Assembly: GCA_015832175.1 (NCBI GenBank)
Contig: WJXW01000005.1
Coordinates: 1,736,001-1,800,000 of the forward strand
Length of the DNA stretch: 64,000 bases
Source: Paraphaeosphaeria minitans
Lineage: Eukaryota > Ascomycota > Dothideomycetes > Pleosporales > Didymosphaeriaceae
Direction of reading: 5' to 3'
Every line of letters begins with the position of its first letter. Position 1 is the stretch's first letter. The translations under genes and the position numbers were made by a program. Positions 46,319 through 58,500 of this stretch are shown in pieces. The notes beneath the pieces are model-generated. The model ran no database searches. It had not been told where the DNA came from and worked only from the letters and a program-made list of their open reading frames with translations.

Positions 46319-47791
46319 TCAGACCTCCCGAAACGCCACGTCCTCTGGCAGCCGGAAGCTTGCGCAGAACATGGTCTTCTTGGGCGCCACATCCCTCACG
46401 TGGAATACCTCCAGCTCTGGTGTCTCGGGCGTGATTTCGAAGTTCAACTGCCTGCTGATCTCCTCGCAGATACTCTTCGTCTCTGCCACGTCGTCCTTGC
46501 TCTTCGTGCTGAAGCAGTGCACGTGAATCATGGGTAGCTTCACATCTGTGTGCGGTGATAGTAGTTTCCGGATTTCCGAAGCGGAGATGCCAGGCACGTG
46601 GGAGTAGAGCCCAATGAAGGCGGGGAGGAAGGTGATGGCGGAAGCGGGCAGGTTCATGACGTAGTGGCTGAAGATGCGTGGCTGCACGAGGGTGCGGAGC
46701 GGTTGAGGTGATCCTGCCGGCTTTGGCGCGCTTCTTGAGAAGATTTTCTTCGGGAAGATAGGTATCGAGCGGTCGTCTTTGAGCAGCGCAGCGGCACTGG
46801 ACCTGATGAAGGCGGCGCCATCGGTGTTGAAGGCGCGCACGTAAGCATCGACTTTGTTCGTCTTGATGTTTTCGGCGAGGTACTTGTAGGAATCCGGGTT
46901 GAGGTCGTTAGCCCACACGAAGCACTTCTTCTTGGCCGCGGGGACTGCGAAGGGACCGACACCAGCCATAACATCGCAAATTGCCTCGCCTTCCCTGAAG
47001 AGCCCGCAGAGCCGCTCATGCTCGGTGTGGAGTCGTGTATTCCAGTAGACCTTTGCAAAATCAAAGTGGAACTGGCAGCCCTGCTCATGTACTTCGACAT
47101 TCAGATCATCATCACCCACCAGAACCTCGTACTGGAAGGTGCGGTATGCACTCTCTGTCCCGACGTTGTCCAGCTTGTTGATGACTGTGGTCACTATGGG
47201 GTTTTTGTCGGCGAGAACAGTCGCGATGAGGTTCTTATATGGTAAGTATCGCTCTCGCAGGTTGAGATGCGCAACGTGTCCGGCGAGGGTGAAGCCGGTT
47301 GGAATTTCATCGTCGTTTTTCTTTTCAGGCGGAGGTATTATGGCATTGGTGATTTCGGAGTAGGTGAAGAAGTCGTAGTCGAGTTTCAATTCGTACGGGA
47401 TCACGCCTATGGTGCCGGCCTCTTCGAGTTGGCGCAGCTTGGGGCTCCAGGTGTTTGTATCTGGCTGAGTTCAGGCTCAGTCCAACATGGTGGTGGTGGT
47501 GGTGGTGGGGCATGTGTGAGTCGTACCGTTGTGCACCACGTCGGGCTTCAGTATCAGGCATTTCCCGCCCCTTGTCGCGCGTGCAGCGTCGGTATCGGGG
47601 CGTATACCATCGAGACGCGTCTTGAGAGAGTCGCGGCTGCGGTCGAGGTCGGTGCGGACACGCGAGATGTCCTTCGGGCTGAAGATGCGGGCGGCCGATG
47701 TGTTGATTGTTTTCTGGAAGAAGGAGCGGTCCAGCACCTTCATGGCGCGGTTGATGGGCGGCGCGAACATTTCGGTGGGATCGTCCGACAT
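46319..47791 (-). CDS. TRM5: tRNA (guanine-N1)-methyltransferase Trm5
   Basis: Trm5 methylates G37 of tRNAs using S-adenosylmethionine, which prevents frameshifting; it acts in the nucleus and mitochondria. Exons 47527-47791 and 46319-47460 give 468 residues. The start MSDDPTEMFAPPINRAMKVL is the first ATG; a TTG lies 16 codons upstream. Domain D1 has AARIFSPKDIS and the D2 region has VAHLNLRERYLPYKNLIATV. The Rossmann SAM site is EAICDVMAGVGPFAVPAAKK with NDLNPDSYKYLAENI. The catalytic NPP-like loop reads YVMNLPASA. The C-terminus VHCFSTKSKDDVAETK and VRDVAPKKTMFCASFRLP is typical. The 66-nt intron carries a (TGG)n run. It is divergent from kinesin-3 across the AT-rich island. Confidence 0.93.
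47488..47509. repeat. TGG trinucleotide microsatellite
   Basis: Seven TGG triplets lie within the single intron of TRM5 (CCA on the coding strand). Near-neighbour slippage could change intron length without changing the protein. Confidence 0.8.
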
Positions 47792-47929
47792 GGGATCAAT
47801 GGGGCGAGCAATTGCTGCTTCTTTGTTTCGTATAGGCAACCCGGTGGATGCGGTTTATTTCTCGTGGCATTCGCATGCGCATGAACTCAAAGCATGTTCC
47901 AGTCGTACGTAAAGGTCAACCTAACCTAT

Positions 47930-48240
47930 TCTAGAATTAGCCAGCTTAATAGTAGGTAAGTATATAAGTTCTTTTCTCTACAATTTTTAGAGTATTTTAG
48001 AGTTCTTAAATTACTAACCCTAGTCTAACTAACTATACTTTAAACTCCTGCTTTACAGTTTACATATATCTAATTTAGATTTTCAATTTAACTATTTTAT
48101 CTAAAAAAATTATTAAGACTAGAATGAAAGTAGGATAATATACTTTAAAATAATCTAAGCATATGCTAAGCTAATTCCATTAACATAAGCTGATTAAGGC
48201 TTGGTAAAGTTAGGGACGCTAAAATCAAGTCAGGTTAATC
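47930..48240. repeat. Isolated AT-rich island
   Basis: GC content drops to roughly a quarter by my hand count over 47941-48180 (13% in the poorest 60 bases), against roughly half in flanking genes. The stretch is rich in TA and lacks CpG, and both borders are abrupt. This is the picture left by repeat-induced point mutation on a short transposon remnant, but no terminal repeats or coding trace survive that I can see. It lies between the divergent starts of TRM5 and kinesin-3. Confidence 0.6.
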
Positions 48241-48516
48241 TAAAGCCTGCTGGGCACCCGGGCACCTGCAGACCGGGGTGCTTCGTAGGCCCAGGAGGAC
48301 GGCGGGACCAGGATTCGCGTGTAATTTCGAGAAGCAGGCCATTGCAACAACAACCCCCATCCCACGCCTCCTGAACCTGCAACGCTCCTACGAACCCCCC
48401 GACGACGTGCCATGAAGCCGCCCGGGCCGAGCGCATACTCCTAGACCCTGATCCGCACCGAGCAAACGCATACGACGCTGCTACGCTGCCGCGAGAAATA
48501 GTTGGCAGCCTGAACC

Positions 48517-51500
48517 ATGGCTCCAGGAGGGGGAAACATCAAGGTGGTGGTCCGGTGCCGGCCGTTCAATGGCAGAGGTACGAGCCCTGCAGCTGCCCAT
48601 CGCAGCGCCAGTGCTCACAGCCTGCAGAAAAGGACCGCAATGCGCAATGTATCGTCCGCATGGAGGGCAACCAGACCATTCTCACACCGCCCTCCAACTC
48701 AGCCGCCGTAGGGAAAGCCGCTGGGAAGGCAACCCTCGAGGGTCCAAAAAACTTTGCCTTCGACCGCTCGTACTGGTCGTTTGACCACGCCGCCCCCAAC
48801 TACGCCGGACAAGATAACCTGCACGAGGACCTGGGCATACCGCTGCTCAAAAATGCATTCGATGGTTACAACAACTGCATTTTCGCATACGGCCAGACTG
48901 GTTCCGGAAAGTCGTACTCCATGATGGGCTACGGAAAAGAGTATGGCATCATTCCCAAAATCTGCCAGGACATGTTCGAGCGCATCGGGAGCATGAAGGA
49001 CAACAACACAAGCTGTACCGTCGAGGTTTCGTATTTGGAAATCTACAACGAAAAAGTCCGCGATCTGCTCAACCCCAGCAACAAGGGAAATCTTAAGGTC
49101 CGAGAACATCCCTCGACTGGTCCCTACGTCGAGGATTTGGCCAAGCTGGTGGTGCGCTCATTTGCTGAGATCGAGAACCTCATGGATGAAGGAAATAAGG
49201 CCCGTACCGTTGCCGCCACCAACATGAACGAGACATCTTCGCGATCGCACGCTGTGTTCACTCTGATCCTGACCCAGAAGCAAAAAGACGTCGAGATGAA
49301 CATGAGCGGAGAGAAGGTGGCTAAGATCAGTTTGGTCGATTTGGCCGGTTCAGAAAGAGCAAACTCTACAGGAGCCACCGGAGCTCGCCTGAAAGAAGGT
49401 GCCGAGATCAACAGGTCGTTATCGACCCTCGGTCGTGTTATTGCTGCGTTGGCTGATGCTTCGGGTGGAAAAAAGAAAACTCAAGTCCCGTACCGTGATT
49501 CGATTTTAACATGGTTGCTGAAAGACTCCCTTGGCGGTAATAGTTTGACGGCTATGATTGCCGCCATCTCCCCCGCAGACATCAACTTCGATGAGACGCT
49601 TTCGACTCTGCGATACGCTGACTCGGCCAAGCGCATCAAGAACCACGCTGTTGTGAACGAGGATCCTAACGCACGTATGATCAGAGAGCTCAAGGAGGAA
49701 TTGGCCCAACTCCGCTCCAAGCTGAGTGGTGGCGGTCCTGCCGGCATGCCTATAGAAGAACAGTATGCACCAGATACGCCCCTCGAGAAACAGATTGTGT
49801 CCATCACGCAGCCTGACGGATCGATCAAGAAGGTATCCAAGGCCGAAATCGTGGAGCAACTGAATCAGTCCGAGAAGCTGTACCAGGATCTAAACCAAAC
49901 TTGGGAAGAGAAACTTGTAAAGACCGAGGCTATCCAGAAAGAGCGAGAGGCTGCACTTGAAGAACTAGGTATCACTATCGAAAAGGGCTCTGTTGGCTTA
50001 TCGACACCCAAGAAGATGCCGCATTTGGTCAACTTGAGCGACGACCCATTGACTTCTGAGTGTCTGGTGTACAACCTGAAGCCGGGAGCTACTACCGTTG
50101 GCAATGTAGACACCGAGAATCAGACAGCTGACATCCGTCTAACTGGTGCGCAAATACTACACGATCACTGTACATTCGAGAACGTAGACAGTGCAGTAAC
50201 AGTAATACCCAAAGATAACGCCAGTGTCATGGTTAACGGAATCCGTATCGACAAGCCTAAGCGACTACGGAGCGGTTTTCGCATAATACTGGGTGATTTC
50301 CACATCTTCCGCTTCAACAATCCGCAAGAGGCACGAGCAGAGCGCGCAGAAATAGGCACAAGCTTGCTTCGCCATACGGTCACCGCAAGCGCTCTCAACT
50401 CTCCATCACCACGGCCAACCCACGAAAGATCTTACAGTACAGTAAGCTTAGCGGTCTCTGATGTTGACTCGGACAGCCCACGAGCTTTGTCGCCGGCATT
50501 TTTCCAACGAGAACGTGTTTCCGACTGGTCGCTTGCGAGGAGAGAGGCAGTGACTGCGCTTTTAGGTCCCGACCAAAAGATCGCATCTATGCCGGATGAG
50601 GAATTCGATGCGCTGTTCGATGACTTGCAGAGACTGCGTGCCACGCGGAAGTCCAGACCAGAGAGCAGGATATTCGATGTAAATTCGGATCCGGACGACA
50701 TGGAGTCTGTGAGCTCATATCCTGTTCGCGAAAAATACGCATCGAACGGGACTATCGATAACTTTTCTTTGGACACGGTTCTCACAATGCCTTCAACACC
50801 ACAACCGGGCGAAGAGGACGAGAGCTTCCGACAGGTCCGCGAAAGTATGCAAGAGAGGCTCGAAAAACAAAAGGAAGACTACCAGGCTAAGCTGCGCTCA
50901 TCTGGAGATGATAATGCCGAGATAGAGGAAATGAAGGCGGAGAAAGCGCAAATGGAGGAGAACCTTCGTGCAGCGAAAGAGGAGATGCAGAAGCAGCTGA
51001 AAGAACAGAAAGCAGCCTTCCATCGCCAGCTCAAAGAGCTTGGACACGAACCTCCACCGGAGTCACCGGAGGCGCCAGAGGAGGTTGGAGACAAGACTGA
51101 GCAACCTGACGAGCACACAGAGCTCGTCAAGAGCGTGTTCAACCAGTGGCGCAAGCGCAAGTACGTTACAATGGCGGAGACGATTCTTCAGAATGCAGCG
51201 ACCTTAAAGGAAGCGCAGGTTATGAGCCAGCAAATGGACAAGAATGTAGTCTTCCAGTTCTGCATTGTTGACGTCGGCCACAACATTGCGTCCTCATACG
51301 ATTTGGTTCTCAATGGCATTCCTGGCGAAGATGATGAGTACCTCGAGAATACCCCGAAACCTTGTGTTGGCGTGAGGGTAGTTGACTTCAAGAACGAGGT
51401 TGTGCATCTCTGGTCGCTTCAAAAGCTCCGCTTCCGCGTACGCGTGATGCATCAGATGCACCAGTACATGAATCGACCGGAATATCTTCAACATTTCAGT

Positions 51501-53447
51501 TTGGAGAACCCCTTCTCAGAACCTTGCATGCCGGAGTTCTCGCGCGTTGGCGACGCTGACGTCCCGCTTGCCGCTGTCTTCGAATCCAGAGTACAGGATT
51601 TCAGCCTAGACGTCATCTCCCCGTACACAACGAACGTTGTTGGAATAATACGCCTGGCTCTCGAACCATCCTCTGCGGAAGCGCCTTCGACTACGTTAAA
51701 GTTCAATGTCGTTATGCACGACATGGTAGGCTTTCCAGAAAGAGAAGGAACCCAAGTACACGCGCAACTTTTCCTTCCAGGCATTTCCGATGAGAGCGGG
51801 GCGACGACTACGCAGATAATCGCAGACTTTGATGAAGGGCCAGTTCGGTTTGAGAGCGTTCACAGCATGAGCATCCCATATCCAAGCCCACGGACCACGT
51901 TCCTGCGCGTCTCTATCTTCGCCAAAGTCACGTCTATGCATCTCGATAAGCTACTGAGCTGGGATGACATGCGCGACTCGGCACCGCGGCCTACGCAGAA
52001 ACGCCGCAAGGCTCGTCTCGCAGAATCCGAATTCTACACCGAGGACACGCACGACATCTTCTCTCGCATACAAGTTCAAGAGATCTCTGAAGATGGCACT
52101 TACAAGCCCGTCGACGTCATTCAGAGCGGCGCCATGGACGCTGGTGTCTACCAGCTCCACCAAGGAGTCCAGCGCCGCGTCGTGGTCAACCTCACGCACA
52201 CCAGTGGCGATACTCTCCAATGGGAAGATGTCGCCTCCATGCGTGTGGGACGACTCCGCCTCGTCGACACCGAAGGCAACTCTCCCAGCCTCGACAGCAG
52301 CCCCGTACGCGAGGTTCCCATCAAGCTGGTTTCTCCGCCCGTTGTCAAATCCAACGCTGATGGCACCGCCAATGTAACCTTCATCGGCCAATGGGACTCT
52401 TCGGTCCACAACTCGCTGCTCCTCGATCGCGCGACGCCAGACAAGTACCGTGTTCAGGCGTCTCTTTTGTTCAATGTGACGTCGGCCAAACTTGTCGAGC
52501 CTATGGTGTTTAGTCTTGACCTGGCACTGCAGATTCGAAGCAGAACATACATGCGACAGGTCTCGCTGTTCTCTTTCTCGAACTTCTTCGCCCAGCAGCG
52601 CGTCATCCACTCCACGGTCGGCGTGTTCAGTGTCGCCATCCGCCCTACCAGCGTGAAGCGTGCTACCGATCTCTGGCGGATGAACACTAACGGTGACTAC
52701 ATCAAAGGCGAAGAGCACCTCAGCGGGTGGACACCCCGTGGCGTGTCCCTCGTTCGAGACTACATAGCGCTCAACAAGCGCCGCCAGCGCATCGCTGAGA
52801 TCGAAACCGCCCGCTCCGTCCTTTCCTCCCGCGCCCTCACCACCTTTCCCTCCAACGCTTACACCACCTCACTCGATGACCGTCAAAAAGGCCTTCTCCA
52901 GCGCGTCATCGGCCTCTGGAAGAACGGCCGCGCGCCTGCGGAAGTCATCCTCAACTCCACGAACCTCGAGCCTCCCACCAACGGCGCCGCGTTCGCAGCC
53001 CGCAGCGCCGATCCCTCACCATCCCGCGCACCAAGTCTCGTCGCTACCGTTCGCTTCGTCCCCAAGAACCCATACCTGCTCAAGTCCTCGTACCTCCTTA
53101 CGCCCGATCCAACCAACACGCGCTGGGTGCGTCGTTTCGTCGAGCTACGGCGGCCCTACCTGCACATCTACAACGGCGAGGGCGACGAGCTGAACGCCAT
53201 CAACCTGACGAACGCGCGGGTGGACCACAGCCCGCAGATAGCGCGGCTGCTGACGGGTGCGTCCGCGGAGCCTGGCGAGGGGCGCGCCACTGGCGGCGGC
53301 GGCGTGGGCGACATGGTGTGGGCCGTATTCGCGAAGAGCAATACGTATGTCTTCCGGGCGCGGAGCGAGCGCGAGAAGATTGAGTGGATTTTACGGATCG
53401 ACCAGAGCTACTTCAGCTCGGAGAATAGCGATGAAAGCAGCAACTGA
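48517..53447 (+). CDS. Kinesin-3 (Unc104/KIF1A-type) motor
   Basis: A microtubule plus-end motor that carries early endosomes and other vesicles in hyphae. Exons 48517-48577 and 48628-53447 give 1626 residues. The join makes CRPFNGR then EKDRNAQCIVRMEGNQTI, the family-typical start; the downstream ORF alone would begin wrongly. Motor motifs: GQTGSGKSYSM (P-loop, about residue 109), NMNETSSRSH (switch I, about 219), LVDLAGSERA (switch II, about 256), neck region after SAKRIKNHAVVNEDPN. An FHA domain follows (about 495-580, LVYNLKPGATTVGNVDTE), then coiled coils (EEMKAEKAQMEENLRAAKEE), a KIF1-type region with VFNQWRKRKYVTMAE, a DUF3694-like segment, and a C-terminal PH domain (about 1500-1620, LKSSYLLTPDPTNTRWVRRF to KIEWILRIDQSYF). 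Length matches fungal kinesin-3 (about 1,600-1,650). Confidence 0.96.
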
Positions 53448-53835
53448 GCACGCAAAGTATATAGAGTTGGGAGAAGCGAAGCGTTCTCTTTTTTGTCAAA
53501 GCATGTACCTCGAGCTGCGGTGGCTCACGAGAAAATGGATTCTTTTGTATTCGCGACGCGGGAGGGCGGAGCGAGGGCGTTTGCTTCGATGCTTTTGGAT
53601 ACCCTGGGCGATAGATGCTCGTTGGCTATTGGCGTGCTTTTGTATGATGTGCATTGGAGAGGGTGTGGACACTAATTGTAAATATCTGGTCAGGACCACG
53701 ACGTGTTGTGATGTGTTGTTGCGTGATCGCAGAAGCCTCGTGTTCCTGCGCCTTCGCCTTGCGTGTGGCAGCCCAGAAATCTCTCTCCAGGTGCCTATGG
53801 TAGAAGATGTACCGCTTTAAGGTGATAGACACAAC
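53448..53835. other. 3' flank of kinesin-3
   Basis: Nearly 390 bases of 3' flank leading into the minisatellite. An ORF in another frame runs across the kinesin stop but has no protein-like character. Confidence 0.35.
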
Positions 53836-53992
53836 CAGCAGCGACAAATCCCTTCCCCCCAGCAGCAACAAATCCCTTCCCAACCAGCAGCGACAGATCC
53901 CTTCCCAACCAGCAGCGACAAATCCCTTCCCATCCAGCAGCGACAAATCCCTTCCCATCCAGCAGCGACAAATCCCTTCCCAACCAGCAGCC
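53836..53992. repeat. 25-bp minisatellite, six copies plus a partial
   Basis: CAGCAGC starts recur at 53836, 53860, 53885, 53910, 53935, 53960 and 53985. The unit is close to CAGCAGCGACAAATCCCTTC followed by CCAAC or CCATC. Copies differ by a few substitutions and one single-base length change. It would read as a Gly/Leu/Trp-rich repeat on the minus strand, which I take as chance. Confidence 0.9.
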
Positions 53993-54101
53993 GCCCAGCA
54001 CGTGCGCCCAGAGCTTTATGCTAGCCCTCCAGGCCCCACCAGCCCACACGTGACCGCCAAGCGCGCTACCGCTAGCGCCGCACGTTCCCCCTCCAGCCAG
54101 G

Positions 54102-54109
54102 TATATAAA
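54102..54109 (+). promoter_or_regulatory. Orphan TATA box
   Basis: TATATAAA followed by a C/T-rich stretch (CCCGCTCGCCCTCTGCCTCT) looks like a core promoter and leader on the plus strand. No convincing coding sequence follows; the ATG at 54301 opens only 18 codons (MRFFIDDVAGWGCALRKK). It could drive a non-coding RNA or be the remains of a lost gene. Confidence 0.35.
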
Positions 54110-54665
54110 CCCGCTCGCCCTCTGCCTCTTTTCTGATTCTTCATACTTACCTTCTTGGGGTTCCCTCGGCTCACGCATCGAGGAACCAGTCGTTCTCGCC
54201 TGCATTGCACAGCGCGGAGCTGGGAGCGACTTCAGTCTCCTTCGGGGGCCTGACTGGGGCAATTTTTGCTGGACCTACGTACGCACGCACACGCGAGCAA
54301 ATGCGCTTTTTCATTGACGATGTGGCCGGTTGGGGCTGCGCGTTGAGGAAGAAGTGATGGCGATGGGTGGGATGGATGGAGGTGATTGCCAGGTGACATT
54401 TGTTGCTCTGCAACACGTTCGTTCCTCTGCAATACGTGTTTGGTGTGTTGGATGTGTTTGTCGCGTCTGGGTCCTGTTGGAGGGTTGCCGGGCGCTCTTT
54501 GGCAGCTCGCCGGATTTGGTTAGTTGATCGCCCTTGTTTTGTGTTTGTTACTTTATCAATGCACTCGACAGGTTCTCTTGTCACCGCTCTCACGTTGATT
54601 GCGTTCTGGCTTCACACCTGTGCTTTCCTTGTCGCGCCTTGCTTCTGATTGAAGGTCTGCCTGGG

Positions 54666-54776
54666 TCATGTGTTACCCAATGCATCGTCACTTCCTTCTT
54701 GATCATATCTTACTCATTGCATCGTCACTTCCCTCTTGATCATGTCTTACCCAATGCATCGCCACTTCCCTCTTGA
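54666..54776. repeat. 37-bp tandem repeat, three copies
   Basis: Copies at 54666-54702, 54703-54739 and 54740-54776 share TTACCCAATGCATCGTCACT and CTTGATCATG, with a handful of differences. A fourth copy begins (TCATGA) and stops. On the minus strand it lies in the tail of the relic described next. Confidence 0.85.
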
Positions 54777-55085
54777 TCATGACTCAAGCGCTCTACTCCT
54801 ACGAGCTGTCGCACCCCATCTCCACCTCCACCTCCGTCTCCCAATCCCGCATCTCCACCCAGACGCTCTCCCTCCAATCGTGCGGGCAATAGTTCCGTGC
54901 CAACAATTCCGCCCTCGACGAACTGGTCCGCCCTATCCAGCCAGACCGAGTCAGCCCGCTGCTCGCGGGGTCGTCGGGAACCCGTCGTTGGCGTGGGCCG
55001 TGGCGGTGGCCGTGCGAAGACGCAGCCGTACATTTCGTTGCGAAGCTCGCCCGGGAGCTGCAACAAGGGAGACAGCGCGCTGTTG
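54740..55085 (-). pseudogene. Relic of an LPAEIR-motif family gene
   Basis: The minus strand reads ALSPLLQLPGELRNEMYGCV at about 55078-55016, the same signature as LLQLPAEIRSTIYEYAL in the gene at 35.3-36.3 kb. After it the frame turns into low-complexity Gly/Arg/Asp sequence and runs into the 37-bp tandem repeat, where it stops at 54740. The domain expected downstream of the signature is missing. It is most simply a truncated copy overrun by repeats; a very divergent live gene is possible. No upstream exon could be joined with confidence. Confidence 0.45.
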
Positions 55086-55547
55086 CACCGTGTTAGCCTC
55101 GTTCTATCTCTCGTGGAAGGTACGAGGAACCGGGCAGGTCCCGGGAAAAGCACCCACACAGCGTGTCGGGCCGAAGACTATGCGCGCAATACGTAGCGGG
55201 AGTTGAAATTGCGTGGGTAGAAACGGGTTTTCGGTGCAGGAAAAACTCCCTGTCTCGCAAGACGTGCTCAAGAGACCAAACGCGGCAATCACAATCACCT
55301 CACTCATCCGAGTAACGTATGACTTGTGTAGAAACTGGCAGCTCGGATGCGTTCGGGGAAGACCAATCACGCAATGAAATCCTTGAATGATTGGCGGATC
55401 AAATTGTCATACGAGCAGGTCTTCGACCATCACCTAGATATTACATACAATGCAAATTCCCAACCCCATTTTCGCCGCTGACCATACCGTGTAACCATGC
55501 AAAAACAAATGCTCTCCCAGAAGAACGACCCACACTATGTATCTTAT
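55086..55547. other. Intergenic region next to BRR2
   Basis: Some 460 bases between the relic and the stop of BRR2. It should hold the 3' end of BRR2. No gene seen. Confidence 0.35.
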
Positions 55548-58500
55548 CTACTCCTCGTCCTCTTCCTCCTCATCCTCCTCCTCCATACCCTCCGCCGCGG
55601 TAAGCGTAATCGTAGGCGCCTGATCCACACCCAGGTAGCTGTCACTGACCAGAAACAGCGTCAATTCATGCTCGCCGGCCTTCTCAAGCGTAAACTCCAG
55701 CATCGTCTCTACCTTCCGCCCAATCGTCACCTTCTTGATGGCAAGCAGCGTGTGCTCCCGCTGATCACCTACCACAAGCCAGTAGCTCTCCGTCTTCTCC
55801 GCGGGGTAGAACGGCGCGTGCACGTCCGTCTTGGGCTGCTCGTCATCCTCGAGATTGCTGCGCGTGATGCGCACCTTGATGTGCGCCGGCGAGTTGGTCG
55901 CGATGTCCTCCGGGTCGACGAGTTCGTGCTCGAGCTCCAGGTTGGGGTAATACTCGTTGGTGAAGGTAGCGGCTTCCTGGAGCTGGCGGCCGTCGAGTTC
56001 CAACGCCTTGATGAGCTTCTTGTAGTCTGGGTTTTCGTCGGGGTCCATGGCGTCGATGAAGCCGTCGACGTCGTTGATGTCGAATTTCTGCGCGGCTTTG
56101 ATGGTGTCGGCGTCAAAGTGGGGGATCTGCTTGAGTGGAGAGTCTTTCTGCCACATGGCCTGGACGACCATCTGGGATAGTTCCATTGCGCTGAGGGCGT
56201 TGAGATGGGCTTCCGAGGAAAGAACGTCTACACTGGCGCTTAGGATATTGAGGACCTTCTTGACAACCAGTTCCTGGTCCTTGGCGAGGTCGATGGGAAG
56301 CTGCATCCGTGAGAAGTGTGCTTGTAGTAGTACGAATGCTTTGAAGTGCGGTGTTTCAAAGTTGACGTCCTGCATCTTGTACGGCACGCGGTCGTAGATT
56401 CGGCTGAGAATATGCTCTTCGTGGCGTCTGATTTGAACGTCCTCAAACTCGGTTGCTGCGGTGATGATCTCAAGGACACCCTTGAGGCTCGTCTTGCCAT
56501 TGAGTGACATCATGAGCGTCTGCATCGTAATGAAGGATATGTTGTAGTATGCAGCAATCATGCACGGGTTAAGAGGGGTTATGGCGTCTTCTTCCTCATC
56601 ATGCTCGATGAGCTGGGCCTCAACCAGTTCCTTCAGTGTTTGCTCTACTAGCTCAGACAGATGCGCGCTCAGGCCCTCGTGCGAGGTGTCGTGCAAATTG
56701 TAGTAGCTCGGGTTCGACAAGAGACGGCGATAGAAGTATGTGTATGTCGACCAGTCGACGGCTTCCTGGGTAGATTCAATGGTCTTCGCGCTGATCTCGG
56801 CAACAAAGGCATCGTGTAGGTAGTCGTGCAGGTAACTCTCGACTGGCAACGCCTCGTTCAAAAACTTCTTGTAATAGTCCCGCTTCACAGCAGGCACCAT
56901 CAACACACCCTTGGCAGACTTGTCTTGACCAACCTTGCCAGCTTTTCCGAACATCTGCAGCAGCTCGCTGATGGGGTAGTCAACGTATCGATGTTCGCGG
57001 CCTTCGAAGAACTGTGTGTTCATGATAACGATTAGGTGAGCGGTGCACTCGATCTCCCAGCAAGAGTTTCGCGAGACGATGAGTACCTGAATGGCGCCAA
57101 CCTTGTACAGGTGCTGAACGGCCTTCTTGTCGAATGGGTTGAGCGCTTCATGGTAGTAACCAATACCATGCGCTAGCGACCCCGCGAGGGCTTTCTCGTT
57201 GACCTTCGCGAGGATAGGCTGGATCTCATCCACTGAAGCGTTCAAGAACCGATCTTCCTCGTCATCGGCGACGCACGCGGCAAGCAGATCCACTGCCGTA
57301 GCACGAGCCTGCTTTCGGCTGGGGACAAACACCATGGCAGGCTTATCTGGAGAGAGCTGCGTAATAGCCTTGTACGTCGGCTTTGCCATTGCCAGCATAA
57401 GCGACGGGAAGTGCGGAATGGTGAAGGACTGTATCTTCAACTCTAGGGGAACTGCTCGAACACCAGGGCTGAAGTTGTAGATGGTGTTCTTGTTGGCGCC
57501 GATCCACTCTCCAACGTCTCGTGCATTGGATAAGGAGACACTCAAACCGACGATGCGCATACCGGATTCAAGCTGTGCGGCCATAGCCTGCATACGAGAA
57601 ACGACGACCTCGTATACATAGCCACCTGAGCCTCCGAGCATGTGCAATTCATCTGCGATGAGCAGAGCAACAGATTGAACATTCTTGCGACGTTGCCACT
57701 GACGGGAGAGCGAGTCCCATTGCGATGGAGTAGCAAGGATGAGGTCGCCCTTCTCGAGCAGTCGCAGATCAGCCGTCGTCTCGCCAGTAAGCTTGACGAC
57801 GTCCTTCCCACCACCTAGGCCTGACAAGCGGTTGTTCCAGTTTTTGTACTGGTTGTCAACAAGTTCTTGGAAGGGCGCTAAGTAGACGATGCGGCCCTCA
57901 TTATCGCTGGACCAATGTCGCAGGATTGCGAATTCGGCGCACAAAGTTTTTCCGATACCTGCGGCGGCACCGACCAGAACATTGTCATCTGTAGTGTAAA
58001 GTGAGTTGAACACTTGGGTCTGCACTTTGTTGAAGCGGCCGACGTCCTCGTAGAGCGCCATATATTCCTTCTTCTTAAGCGCAGACACTGGTAGACGCTG
58101 TAGATCGAGTACCGGGGTGTGGGGAGGAAACTTGCCCGGAAGGATTAGCTTCTGGAAGGAAACGGCCAGCTTGGTCTCGGAACCCATCCAGCGGTCCGAC
58201 AACACTGTGACGAAATAGTTCGGTGGCATCGGGTCGTCAATGGGCACGGTCAGTTCCACAAGATGCTCATTGACTTCGCCTTCAGCATAATCTTTTCGTA
58301 GGATGAAGGTGTCATGGAATAGGATTTGTTCACCATCGCAGTCTTCGACCAAGATCCAAAATGCTTCTGATGCACCGTGGAGCTGTTCATCCCACTCGAA
58401 AGTCGGGCGTAGCGTAAGCTCTAGGCGTAGCATCGATCGTGTCACGGGTCGTGGTGTTGCTTCCAGTTCAAGTCGAGGGAACTTGTTGACTAGACTGCAG

